A DNA stretch of 64,000 bases from Odiellus spinosus (Eukaryota > Arthropoda > Arachnida > Opiliones > Phalangiidae), in NCBI GenBank assembly GCA_963920705.1, contig CAWUCO010000218.1:707501-771500 (forward strand). Direction: 5' to 3'. The position numbers were made by a program, and so were the translations under genes. The notes under the pieces were generated by a model. It was not told the origin of the DNA, made no database searches, and worked only from the letters and a program-made list of their open reading frames with translations. Numbering within the stretch: the first letter of the stretch is position 1; each line of letters opens with the position of its first letter. Of the stretch, positions 24,592-36,213 are shown piece after piece.

Positions 24592-25963
24592 ATTACAATC
24601 ATATTAATACATCAATGAATTTAAAAAATATCATAACGAATGACAATATGGTTTGAGGGTTTCATTTAATTAAATATGGTACCAAATAGAAAAGTAACTT
24701 ACATTTTTTATTTATATTAAGTATCTTTAAAACAAGTTTACACTTTTTTCAATTGTATAAGAATTTTTAATCTTTAATTTAATTACAAACGAATTCTAAA
24801 TCGAGATAAAATGTCAATAATTATGTGGGTTATAAAGAATTTCATTTCTTTACAATAATTACCATTAGAAAAGAAAGCTATTCCTTACTGAGGAACCTTA
24901 AATTATTGAAAAAATCTGATATATAAAGTAATAAAGTATAAAAAATGTAGGAAAATAAATGGAAGCCTAGACTAAAAGAAATTTATTATTAAGAGTATTT
25001 TATTGTTTATATCCTCTAAATTAGAATTTTACGATCCACCTACCGCTACAGACGGATGTTTTTAATCAGTAAATTTAAAAATGTTTTTATTACGAACAAA
25101 CTCTTCTGCCAGATAAATTTTCAATAATCAAGGAGTTATAGAATATTCTTTGCGAGATTATTATTTCTATTGCAAAGTGAACAAAAAAGCAGGACCTATT
25201 TCTCAGAAATTAGATAATACTTTAGTTCAACTGATACTATCCCTTTAAAACCTTGACGTCTAGATCGAGAATCTTCATGAGCATTCTCGATCTAGACGTC
25301 AAGGTTTTAAAGGGATAGTATCAGTTGAACTAAAGTATTATCTAATTTCTGAGAAATAGGTCCTGCTTTTTTGTTCACTTTGCAATAGAAATAATAATCT
25401 CGCAAAGAATATTCTATAACTCCTTGATTATTGAAAATTTATCTGGCAGAAGAGTTTGTTCGTAATAAAAACATTTTTAAATTTACTGATTAAAAACATC
25501 CGTCTGTAGCGGTAGGTGGATCGTAAAATTCTAATTTAGAGGATATAAACAATAAAATACTCTTAATAATAAATTTCTTTTAGTCTAGGCTTCCATTTAT
25601 TTTCCTACATTTTTTATACTTTATTACTTTATATATCAGATTTTTTCAATAATTTAAGGTTCCTCAGTAAGGAATAGCTTTCTTTTCTAATGGTAATTAT
25701 TGTAAAGAAATGAAATTCTTTATAACCCACATAATTATTGACATTTTATCTCGATTTAGAATTCGTTTGTAATTAAATTAAAGATTAAAAATTCTTATAC
25801 AATTGAAAAAAGTGTAAACTTGTTTTAAAGATACTTAATATAAATAAAAAATGTAAGTTACTTTTCTATTTGGTACCATATTTAATTAAATGAAACCCTC
25901 AAACCATATTGTCATTCGTTATGATATTTTTTAAATTCATTGATGTATTAATATGATTGTAAT
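24592..25963. other. Shared divergent upstream region of the two palindrome genes
   Basis: The 1372 bp between the two start codons are a palindrome, so both genes have the same upstream sequence. They must share any promoter signals, and a site on one side is present on the other. The third copy retains only the first 58 bp or so upstream of its start before the homology breaks (24649 here, 45707 there). No TATA box could be assigned with confidence. Confidence 0.6.
25265..25290. other. Symmetry centre of the palindrome
   Basis: The left arm runs to TCGAGAAT and the right arm resumes with ATTCTCGA. The axis is between 25277 and 25278, inside TCATGA. The only mismatched pairs are 25273/25282 and 25274/25281. 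There is effectively no loop, so the whole structure can extrude as one cruciform. Confidence 0.9.
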
Positions 25964-27271
25964 ATGAGATTAAATTTCATTAACGTTAGAAACATGGATT
26001 CGTTCGTTCCTAAACACGATTCTTTCTTTTTAACTCTTACGAGTGAGTCTTCGATGAAGAAATACCCTAAAAACACGAGTACTAGTTATTTTAATCAATT
26101 ACCCGTATCAATTGATTTAAGACATGGACAATGGGGAGTCGGATTATCGGATATAAGTATGCCTTCAAAATGGGATAATATAAGCAATTCTTGCGATACC
26201 TTCATTGTTAAAATGGTTGATTTAGATTTTAAGTATGAGATATATGAAGGGATCTTAAACGCTAAAACTGTTATTGTGAAAGGTAATAGTGGTAAAAGTC
26301 TTTATCATAAAGTTATCAAACAAATGCATACATCCATAAACAACGAGAAAGTGAAAGACGCGATAGAATTTCAAATTGATATCGTAAAGGAACAAGAACG
26401 TTTTGTTGTTAAATTTAAAGAACCCAATGGAGAAACTTTTGTTAAATTTCCTAAAGTTTATTGCGATTTATTAGGTTTAGATTCTAGTGTTTATGATAAA
26501 TGGTTAACGGGTAAAACTATCGTTGGCGTACGGCCTTTAGACCCGACCATACGTAGACTCGACACCTGTGAATTTCCTCCGTTTTATCTTCGTCAAATGG
26601 TGAAAAGGGATAAACCTCTCACGTTAATGGGGCACGAGTGTATCGATAATCTTTTGTATCAAACTAAAACTTATCAACTTCCACATGGAATGTACGAAAA
26701 TATCTCGAGTGTTTTAAATGGAATGAAAGAGTGTTTTTCACCAAGAACGAGACAATATTTTGATTTTCAACAAAATAGTAATGGAATCGTAACGTTGCTT
26801 TGTGGATTAGGGATAATTGACGAAACAAAACCAGATTATCATATATCGGATCAACAAAATTTTTTGCGAGATAATTTTAGCATTATTTTTCCTAAAAACA
26901 ATCCTGGATTAGGTCTCATGTTAGGTTTTGATAATACACAAATTGATAAAGAATTTACGCATAATACATGTGGAAAATATATGGCTGATATAAACAGAGG
27001 TATACAGAATTTGTTCGTAAATACTAGTCTCATAAAAAGACAGATTATAGGTGATAAATGGGGAGACTTATTACGAAGGATCCCTAGACCTGATAATAAG
27101 AATAATATTACGCATGATTTAATGTTTAATCCTATTAATTATTATCCCCTTAAAACAACTTCGTTTGATGTTGTCGATATAGATATTACAACTGATGCTG
27201 GTAGTAATATACCATTCAAGCTTGGTAAAACAATTACCACTTTGCATTTTAAACGTTTTAAAGACGATTAG
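25964..27271 (+). CDS. 435-aa element protein, right-arm copy (function unknown)
   Basis: The mirror image of the left-arm gene, also intact over 435 codons, diverging from the shared centre. It has I at residue 97 and G at residue 183 where the left copy has T and S; I noticed no other protein difference. Such near identity means the arms arose recently, are homogenised by gene conversion, or are an assembly duplicate. An AATAAA follows the stop codon by one base. The N-terminal FFLTLTSESS and C-terminal GKTITTLHFKR segments are unchanged. No partner genes lie nearby, so the protein's role in the element cannot be read from context. Confidence 0.85.
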   Translation: MRLNFINVRNMDSFVPKHDSFFLTLTSESSMKKYPKNTSTSYFNQLPVSIDLRHGQWGVGLSDISMPSKWDNISNSCDTFIVKMVDLDFKYEIYEGILNAKTVIVKGNSGKSLYHKVIKQMHTSINNEKVKDAIEFQIDIVKEQERFVVKFKEPNGETFVKFPKVYCDLLGLDSSVYDKWLTGKTIVGVRPLDPTIRRLDTCEFPPFYLRQMVKRDKPLTLMGHECIDNLLYQTKTYQLPHGMYENISSVLNGMKECFSPRTRQYFDFQQNSNGIVTLLCGLGIIDETKPDYHISDQQNFLRDNFSIIFPKNNPGLGLMLGFDNTQIDKEFTHNTCGKYMADINRGIQNLFVNTSLIKRQIIGDKWGDLLRRIPRPDNKNNITHDLMFNPINYYPLKTTSFDVVDIDITTDAGSNIPFKLGKTITTLHFKRFKDD

Positions 27272-27272
27272 A

Positions 27273-27278
27273 AATAAA
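27273..27278 (+). promoter_or_regulatory. Polyadenylation signal AATAAA
   Basis: Lies one base after the TAG stop of the right-arm gene and mirrors 23277-23282. Confidence 0.4.
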
Positions 27279-30200
27279 TATTATTATTCAAATCATTCAA
27301 ATTTTATATTTTAAAATTTTTATTAAAAAAGTGAGATCTATTCGTAATGCTACAATGAAAATAACGAATTATCCATTGATAATTTGACGCATTACCTTAT
27401 TAAACTCAAAATATTATAATAAAATAAATTATAACAATCAATGAAAAGTTATTTGAGATTATTCTGGATTATTTCATTAGATACTAAACGTATCTAACCG
27501 TAATTCTCATTAAAGTAAATATTGTAAACTATATTAAAATTAATTATTACAATTAATGAAAAAATTATTAGAGAGTATTTTGGGTTGTTATGTTGAGTTA
27601 TATATAAAACTGACAGATTTCAAGACTAGCTGAATGTTCCAATTAGAGATGTTTTGACAAAAACAAGCAAGTATCAAATTACCTTTACTTCTGTATAAGA
27701 AATTTGTTGAATTTTATTTTCCATGTATTGCAACTCGATTAATTTAATTTTAAAAAATATTTCATTTACATAATATTTAAAACATTTATATGTATAATTG
27801 AAAAAGGTTTACTCGAGTTATGTATAAATATGATAAAATTACGTTAAAGATATGTTACCATATATTAAACAAAAACATTTGTAAATTAGGAGGATTATAA
27901 TATCCATGAAGGTGAAAATGTTTAAGTAAATCTATTATTTGAAATAGTATTGATTTGAACATTAAAAGAATTAAAAGTTAACTTTTCCGTAAAGATTGTA
28001 CTGTTTCATAAATATAGAACTGTAAAATAAAATGATATTTTTAAAAAGGAAAACAGTAATTTTCTCTTCTAACTTACAATTAAATATTTTTGTTGAGTAT
28101 AAACAATCACTTTAAGTTGACGTTAAACAACCTCTTGATCTCCTAATTCTTGATCATTGATGAAAGTTCTTGTATATTTTAGAGCTATTGAATAAGAGCT
28201 GTTGAATTCAATATAATACATATTTTCTAATACAAACTCAATAAAACACACAGGTACACAAACATATCGTAATATATCCATGCCTTCTCAGTATTCATAT
28301 ACATAGCTAAAAACTATTCATACATGTTGATCAACATACACTATAGTACACACCCGAATACGAATTTGAAATATTTTACAGCTTGAAAATAGTACCCAAA
28401 GGAATAACATAGTTGTCCATATGAATAACATAGGATGTAACTTTGATAATGCTTTAACTCCCAAACTACAAGTCGTACAGCTTTGAGATTTGGTCACGTG
28501 ATAGGGTCTACCCCTGTATAGGGGGCTTACCTGTATTACACCAAAGCCTTACAGGAAAGCCTACCCTAAGTTTCGCAGGGGTATACAATTTTCTTATTGG
28601 AACTATGTAATTAAAATAAAATAGTAAATATTAATACAATGACGTCATTACCCCTTTACAATACACCATAGATCACGTGTTAGGTTCCCCGTAGGTCGAA
28701 TGATTAAACAATCAATTATTCTTATAATTGGTTTTCCTATAATAGACTATTTATTCTTCATGCCTATATCAGGGTTAATATTTTAATCTGAGAAGAAAGT
28801 TTACTCATTTCTCTCTTTCTTCGATAATAATATTGTCCACATACTATAAAAAATTCTCTGTTTGTCTGTTTCAAGATATAACCGCTAGGTGATTAACGAT
28901 TGGTTTGATACCTCCAATGTTATTATTGTAATATTCATTGTACATCTCATATGAAAGTTAGCGTAGTTTTTTACTTTGATTTTTCCTTCTCAAAACTACA
29001 AATCGATTTTGGTTTATCGGTTTCAAGATGTCACCACTAGACGTATAACTTTACTTTTATATTTCCAATGTTCTTGATGTATTTTTGAATATTTTACTCA
29101 TATATCAACATTGTCTAGTTTGATTATACTCTAAAAAATACAAATTTTCTCAAGTTTATTTGTTAGATGGATAACGCTTGTTAGATATCTCCTGTGGTAA
29201 TATTGTGTTGTTCAATGTACGTCTCATATGATAATCAATTTGGCTTAATTTACCTCTGAAAATAAAACTTTCTCGATTTACTTGTTTCAAAAATATCACC
29301 GCTAGTTGATTAACGCTTGGTTTCATATCCCAATCCTATTGTATTGTTCAATGTATGTTTCATATAGAAATCAACTTTGTTTACTCGGATTTGAGAGGTA
29401 CAAGAAACTAATAAACCTCTTTCGGTTTACCTGTTTTAAAATATCACCGCTTGATACATAACTCTTGGTTTGATAACCCTCAATGATCTTATTATAATAA
29501 ATATATTTTTCGTCTTACTATTCTATCTACCCACGTTTTTAAAACCTTAAACACACTAGGGTTCTGTTATTTCTAAAATGATTAATTATCCCACAGCCGT
29601 TTGGCTAACCTTGGGGAGTTTTTTTATCGTCCCACGAAGTTGATTCATAATTTTCTCACTCGTTAAAGTACGCTCGCCTTTTTATAATTAATGATTTTAG
29701 CCTTGGAATTTTTTTACTGCCTGGAGAGTTTTTTAAATTATCAAAGGGTTATTTCTTCGTAATATATAAGCGTAACGAAATATTTTTATTCAAGGGCATA
29801 GAGAAGTTTAGTATAAAACCACCATCCTTCTCCATTGGAAAGCAACACAAATTCTATGTCGTTTGATCATAGAAGTTCGTATTCGATGTCTTCTAGTACC
29901 ACGCTACAAACCCAACGCTTCTACACGTAAATATTTTTGAAACTTTAACTCTAGGAGATTATACTAATAGGCTATTTACAGCATATCGTCGATCTATAGA
30001 TCTTTAAACACGACTATTAAGAAGAATGTTTCAGTACTTGATATAACTCCCTCAATACTCTTTTGGAATAATATGACTTTTTCTGACTTCATTTTTCCAT
30101 AAAGTCTGGGTATTTCTGAGGGCGTTAGTAGTATTGGAAATAGCTGAAGCCGGCATTCGATGTCTTCTACACGTAAATATGTTTTGAAACTTTAACTCTA

Positions 30201-31300
30201 TGAGATTATGTTAATAAATTATTTATGAAATACTGTTGATCTGTATACTCTTTTGGAATAATAGGACTTTTGACTTCCTTTTTCCATAAAGTCTGGGTAT
30301 TTCTGAGGGCGTTGGGATTAGCTGAAGTCGGTATTCGCTGTCTTCTAGTACCACGCTACAAACCCTCCGCTTCTACGCGTAAATATTTTTGAAACTTTAA
30401 CTCTATGAGATTATGTTAATAGATTATTTATGTAATTTTTTGATCTGTATACTCTTTTGGAATAATAGGACTTTTGACTTCCTTTTTCCATAAAGTTTGT
30501 ATCGATCTATATATGTTTCATGTAATAAACACTGTAATTTGTTTTACCTTCAAATTAAAACACTTTATCCGTTTTATGGTTTCAAGTATTCATGTGATAA
30601 TCATTGTAGTTTTACCCCTCAAATTAAAACATTTTATCCGTTTGTTGGTTTCAAGTAATCACCGCTATGTGATAAAACGCTTTATTTGATATATCTAATG
30701 TCTATGATGTAATGGTCAGTGTATCTTACATATAGAAATAAAACATTGCTTACTTTGATTTAGTTAAAAAACTACAAAACTTTATCAGTTTGCAAGTTTC
30801 AAGAAATCAACGGTAGGTGAAAAAACGTTTGGTTTAATATATCCAATGTAATAAATGTATTGTTGTATATATGTTTCATATGGTTATCACCGTTGTATAC
30901 TTTGATTTACCTCTCAAAAATAAACTTTTCTCAGTTTACTTGTTTACAAGATATTACCGGTAGGTAAAAAACTCGTTATTTGATATATCCAAAGTTGTTA
31001 TTGTAATGTTCAATGTATCTCACATATGTTAAAAATGTTGTTTTCCTTTGATTTTTACTTCTCAGAAAATGAAAAAACTTCTCGATTTGGTCTGTTTTCA
31101 AGATATTTCCACCAGCTGCATAACGCTTTGTTTCATATTACCAATGCTATTGTTAAATTTTCAATATACGTATTATATGGTAATCAACGTTGTTTCCTCA
31201 GTTTGTGTGTTTCAAGATACCTCCGCTAGGTGCATAACGCTTGGTTTGATATCCCAATGTTATTGATGTTATTGAGTTTAGCTCTCAAAGTTTTCATCAG
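27279..31300. repeat. Right-arm interior: gene flank, degenerate satellite and 205-bp array
   Basis: Reverse complement of the left arm. AT-rich flank runs to about 28840, degenerate satellite units lie at about 28845-29490, 205-bp units at about 29870-30500, then further satellite units to about 31300. The 205-bp array and the 69-bp sub-array have fewer units than on the left, which accounts for part of the length difference between arms. Confidence 0.8.
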
Positions 31301-31459
31301 TATTAAGATATGATTGCCTTTTTTAAAACGTAAGATTAATTATAACCTCCCTTTGATGTTTACCTAATGTTGAATTTCATAAGTTTTTACCATTATTGTT
31401 CTTTTAAAATTCAATTGGTTACAGTCTACCTTTGTTGATTAACCTTATTATTTATCAGG

Positions 31460-31905
31460 TATTTCACAATCTCTACCATAACTATGACTAAGATTCGTTT
31501 TAACAATCATAGACAGATTTATCAGGTTTTAGGAGGAATAAAATAGATTGATTTCAGCCTCACTTTGTTGTTTACAGTCTCTAGCATTACTATGGTTAAG
31601 GTTTGTTTTAACAAGCATAAACAGATTTATCAGGTTTTAAGAGGAATAAAATAGAATGATTTCAATCTCACTTTGTTGTTTAAAGTCTCTAGCATTACTA
31701 TGGCTAGGGTTTGTTTTAACAAGCATAGACAGATTTATCGGGTTTTAGGAGGAATAAAATAGAATGATTTCAACCTCACTTTGTTGTTTACAGTCTCTAG
31801 CATTACTATGGCTAGGGTTTGTTTTAACAAGCATAGACAGATTTATCAAGTTTTAAGAGGAATAAAATAGAATGATTTCAGCCTCACTTTGTTGTTAAGC
31901 TATTC
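31460..31905. repeat. Tandem array, 108-bp period, 4 units (right arm)
   Basis: Mirror of 18186-18617, with CTCACTTTGTTGTT marking each unit. The unit number is the same on both sides and the substitutions within units largely correspond. Confidence 0.9.
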
Positions 31906-32030
31906 TGACTTTTGTATTTCTTTCATTTAACGCTAGGTCTGACTTTATTGAAAATACTAATGTTTATTTTTGCTCCTTTTTCAGTCTATCAATTTTCCTA
32001 CCAATGCTTGATTCAAGCTATGATCCCGTA

Positions 32031-33160
32031 AGGAGACTAGGGTTTTGAAATTTTTTACCTCTTTCTGACTTTTGTAGTTCTCTATTCTCTCGCTAGGTTT
32101 AGTTAAATTGTTTATCATCCTTCCCTACCCAGACTAAGAAATGCCTGGTTTACACTCTCCCTTTGTTGACACCTCCGGCTGATTCTTGTAGCTCTCTCAT
32201 CAGGAGACTAGGGTTTTAAAATTGTTGTTTACCTCTTTCTGACTTGTGTAGTTCTCTATTCTCTCGCTAGGTCTAGTTAAATTGTTTATCATCCTTCCTT
32301 ACACAGACTAAGGAATTAGAAATGCCTGGTTTACACTCTCCCTTTGTTGACACCTCCGGCTGATTCTTGTAGCTCTCTCATCAGGAGACTAGGGTTTTAA
32401 AATTGTTGTTTACCTCTTTCTGACTTGTGTAGTTCTCTATTCTCTCGCTAGGTCTAGTTAAATTGTTTATCATCCTTCCTTACACAGACTAAGGAATTAG
32501 AAATGCCTGGTTTACACTCTCCCTTTGTTGACACCTCCGGCTGATTCTTGTAGCTCTCTCATCAGGAGACTAGGGTTTTAAAATTGTTGTTTACCTCTTT
32601 CTGACTTGTGTAGTTCTCTATTCTCTCGCTAGGTTTAGTTAAATTGTTTATCATCCTTCCCTACCCAGATTAAGGAATTAGAAATGCCTGGTTTTACACT
32701 CTCCCTTTGTTGACACCTCCGGCTGATTCTTGTAGCTCTCTCATCAGGAGACTAGGGTTTTAAAATTGTTGTTTACCTCTTTCTGACTTGTGTAGTTCTC
32801 TATTCTCTCGCTAGGTTTAGTTAAATTGTTTATCATCCTTCCCTACCCAGATTAAGGAATTAGAAATGCCTGGTTTTACACTCTCCCTTTGTTGACACCT
32901 CCGGCTGATTCTTGTAGCTCTCTCATCAGGAGACTAGGGTTTTAAAATTGTTGTTTACCTCTTTCTGACTTGTGTAGTTCTCTATTCTCTCGCTAGGTTT
33001 AGTTAAATTGTTTATCATCCTTCCCTACCCAGACTAAGGAATTAGAAATGCCTGGCTTTACACTCTCCCTTTGTTGACACCTCCGGCTGATTCTTGTAGC
33101 TCTCTCATCAGGAGACTAGGGTTTTAAAATTGTTGTTTACCTCTTTCTGACTTGTGTAGC
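32031..33160. repeat. Tandem array, 182-bp period, about 6 units (right arm)
   Basis: CAGGAGACTAGGGTTTT recurs at about 32201, 32382, 32563, 32745, 32927 and 33109, with a degenerate start at about 32031. The left arm has two units more, about 364 bp. The first right unit lacks a short stretch near 32137 found in the others. Confidence 0.9.
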
Positions 33161-33702
33161 TCCTCAGTGGCTATCTTAAAAAGGGTTAAGAAATCAGGAT
33201 CATTAGATGATGGATTTCAGTTTCCCTTTGTTGTTTACATCTTTCTAACTTTCGTAGTTCTTTCACTTGGTCTAGCTTAATTGATTGGCTTTTCACGCCA
33301 TAACCATGGAATGAGAAATACCTAACTTTAGAGTTTCAGTCTCCCTTTGTTTACCTGTCAAACTTTGATGAATTAATGTCATTTTGACGAGTGACCTGTT
33401 AAACTTTGATGGATGAGCGTCAGAGACCTTTCTAGCTATTTTTCCGCTCATGCCTGGCCAAAGCCATGATTCAGCGAAAAAACGTTTCAGTCTCCCTTTG
33501 AAGAGACTTTATTCTCCCTTTGTTGTTGATTGGTTTACCTGTTGATCTATTTACCTGTCAAACTGTGATGGATAACCGTCAGAGACCTTTCTAGCTATTT
33601 TTTCCGCTCATGCCTGGCCAAAGCTATGATTCAGCGAAAAGCGATCGCAGCGCCACTGGTGAGGAATGCGGGAGTTAGCTCGAAGTGGGGGTTATTACTA
33701 CT

Positions 33703-34326
33703 CGGGTCGATTTTATTTCGTCGCCATTCTTTTCTATTGCAAGAAGATGAGCTGTACTTTTACGATAAAAACCGCGCGAAAGAGACCTTATTACTCGGAA
33801 TGCCAGAACGCGCGAGAATCAACCGTAGCGCTTTACTATAGCGCTATGACGCATTTATCGCAGAAAATTTTTATATTAAATATTTCGAAAATTGGCGACT
33901 CTAAAATAGGTACAGTCGCGATCAAACGTTTCAGGTCGATTTTATTTCGTCGCCATTTTTTTCTATTGCACGAAGATGAGCGGTTAAAGGCTTTTTGGAA
34001 AGCGTAGAGTCAGGAAAATATTATATCACAATTCCATTCTAATGACTTTATTTTTTCTGACCCTAGGTGCTAAAAACCAGGAGACCCCGGTAATGACCTA
34101 ATGATGAAATATTGGTATACAGTTGAGAGTAATCTCGTTAAACGCAGCTTTAAGAGCAGAGATCATATGTGTTTTAAAAATCAAAATAAGGTCATTAGGA
34201 ACAGAGTTACAAGAGACATAGTTTTGCTAAAATCTTCATATTTGAAGCCTAATGTTACTTCGATACAAATAAGAAAACAAGCGTTGCCAAGCTTAGGAGA
34301 GTAAATATGAATCACTTTTTCTTCTG
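33703..34326. other. Right flank of the palindrome, one direct repeat pair
   Basis: A segment of about 47 bp (GGTCGATTTTATTTCGTCGCC and what follows) occurs at 33705-33752 and again at 33934-33980. Short frames here (up to 113 codons) read through this repeat and the arm end and show no motif. The missing 5' part of the Penelope-like remnant is not found. Confidence 0.6.
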
Positions 34327-34375
34327 TCCCACTGGGTTCAATATCATTCAACCGATACCCTTCCCATTCAACAGT
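34327..34375. repeat. 14-bp motif copies, right-flank cluster 1
   Basis: Diverged copies TCCCACTGGGTTCA (34327-34340), TCATTCAACCGA and TCCCATTCAACAG (about 34362). The block 34330-34405 resembles the reverse complement of 12440-12500, including the word CCCGCACT. Confidence 0.5.
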
Positions 34376-34931
34376 GAATCCCGCACTCTGGTGGATTTTG
34401 GATTAGATTGTTAAAATATGAAGATATGAAAACTCTAAACAATCTCACGAGTAATTTGTGGTTAATTATTAAATTTACATTAGGCTCGAAGACATTTCTA
34501 ATTTTATTTAAATGAGTCAATTACTGATGCCAAGATCTATGCAAAGACTTAGTCGTTGATTACGACATCATGACACTGAGTTACAGCCAGCCCCTGCGCT
34601 CGCACCGTTAAGCCTCGATTCATTAATAATTACCCTATAGATAAATGGCGCATGCATTTTCGGTCCTTATATAACCCGCAAAAGGCTTAGCGTTTATACT
34701 ACTACTGAGCAGACACCCAGTTTTTATATAACGAATCAAGAGCACAAAGAAGGTATTAACATGTATATTCTAATAATGACGTTTCAACTCACTTAAAATA
34801 TATAGTTAAACTAAAATAGTTTATGTGGTCGGTCAATTAGTAATATCGTGCCTGTCGATTAGAAAAATACAAAACCCGCCGTTAATCGAATTCCGTCAAA
34901 ATCTTCGACGGAATCTCTTATCTTTTCAATT

Positions 34932-34959
34932 TAGTTCAATGGGATTCGATCCAATGAGA
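34932..34959. repeat. 14-bp motif copies, right-flank cluster 2
   Basis: TAGTTCAATGGGA (34932-34944) and TCGATCCAATGAGA (34946-34959). The window 34913-34968 is a close reverse complement of 10685-10740, sharing ATCTCTTATCTT and GATAACACC. Confidence 0.65.
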
Positions 34960-34998
34960 TAACACCAAAATGCTCCGGGGTCATCCATAAAAGTTTAA

Positions 34999-35108
34999 AT
35001 TAGAGTGTTAATGATTACTAATTAGAGTGTTAATGATTACTAATTAGAGTGTTAATGATTACTAATTAGAGTGTTAATGATTACTAATTAGAGTGTTAAT
35101 GATTACTA
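34999..35108 (+). repeat. Perfect tandem repeat, 22-bp period, 5 units
   Basis: ATTAGAGTGTTAATGATTAC plus TA repeats five times without visible change from 34999 to 35108, implying recent expansion. Confidence 0.95.
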
Positions 35109-35480
35109 AAGAGACGCTACTCTGACTTATAAGAAAGTGACCATCGACGTAAGTTGATCAAGGACATTAATGTTAAGTTCTTGCATAATCCGCTTGGAGG
35201 CAAACCCATGCGGTCAATTAAAATGTCTTTCGCTACACAACAATAAACGTAGAGCCACTAACTACATGGAAGGTGGGGTAGGGTAAGAGAGGTGGGATAG
35301 GATTTGTTATATTTTTTCCCTAGTGATATTTCGCCTATTGTAAATGATACAATTACGTTGTTATCAGGTTGCTTTGTCCATTTAAATGGTATCCAAATTT
35401 TATTAACCATAATCAAATTAACTTTTTATAAACTGCTAAATTTACTAAACATATTTAAATAATTGTTTAAAATTAATATT
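35109..35480. other. No gene recognised
   Basis: AT-rich flank of the Tc1/mariner remnant. Its stop codon side begins at about 35481. No terminal inverted repeat of the transposon could be fixed here. Confidence 0.45.
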
Positions 35481-36161
35481 TTAACCAGTATCCTCGCTTT
35501 TGGAAAACCTCCGCCATTCTTCTTGGTAATGTCTGGTGATAAGAAGCCCACAACTCTTCATCTAATTTCAATTCTTGCCAGGCATTGTGGACGGCTTCGA
35601 GTAGTTTATCTGGAAAATTCGAACCATCTCAGCCAAGACATTTTCAATAGGATTCATGTCATGACCTTTGGCTGGCCAGTCCATTATCTAGAAGAGTTAA
35701 AACAATAAACTTAGCCTTTTAAAACTATGTTGGGAAAGATCTTACCCTAAAGCCTTATTTTCATGGTCGCTTGTAAGCTAAATTTTTACACGCTACACGC
35801 GCATATCTAAACGAAACAGATATTTCACGCGCACGCCATAGCTTCGAGCGCTGGTAAATTACGAGCGAAAAAAATACGCTAGCAATTTCTCCACGCTAAT
35901 TCTAACGTACACGCGACCATGAAAACGGGGCTTAAATCCATTTACTCTCCCGAATCGCTTCAACGCCGCTGTCGCTCGGCGAGCAGTGTGAATCGCCGAT
36001 CGGTCGTGTATGAAAACGAAGTTGCCATCCGGGAACCTTTCCATAAAGCCTGGTACGCAATTGTTTTCGAGCATTTTAACGTATCGGTCAGCGTTATTAC
36101 GTCTTTCAATGCGAATAACGCATTCCGAGCTAATTGCCGACATCCAGCCCCATACGTCCAC
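35481..36161 (-). pseudogene. Tc1/mariner transposase remnant
   Basis: On the - strand, 36161-35859 gives a block with VWGWMSA, NADRYVKMLENN, PDGNFVFIHDRSAIHTA, matching the middle of Tc1/mariner transposases; the D in IHDRSAIH stands at the second catalytic Asp (the usual QDNAPxH). After a disrupted linker, 35700-35481 gives the C-terminus: DWPAKGHDMNPIENVLAEMV, then LLEAVHNAWQELK and PRRMAEVFQKRGYW before a stop. The frame is broken between the two parts and the N-terminal DNA-binding region is absent, so it is inactive. The family assignment rests on these ordered motifs. The C-terminal part is duplicated in inverted orientation at 36214. Confidence 0.8.
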
Positions 36162-36213
36162 GGTAAATGGATTTACCGTGTAAATGAATTAGGGTACGAT
36201 TTTTCCCCAACAG

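Larger units (their letters stand above)
16001..33702. mobile_element. Giant palindromic element, two arms, 17.7 kb
   Basis: The left arm (16001-25277) and right arm (25278-33702) are near-identical reverse complements. Around the centre, position x pairs with 50555-x with no indel across at least 23284-27271. Both arms end in the same outer sequence (ACTTCGAGCTAACTCCCG inward, preceded by AGTAGTAATAAC). The left arm is about 850 bp longer, chiefly through extra tandem units. Each arm carries one intact 435-codon gene pointing outward from the centre. A single-arm copy at 38837-45707 starts with nearly the same terminus, which supports a real repeat family. Long inverted repeats with tandem subrepeats resemble Foldback elements; no transposase is present. 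Confidence 0.85.

Noticed and set aside
33626-34007. 71- and 113-codon frames at the right end of the palindrome
   Set aside because: They read across the element terminus into a direct repeat pair; nothing resembles a protein family.
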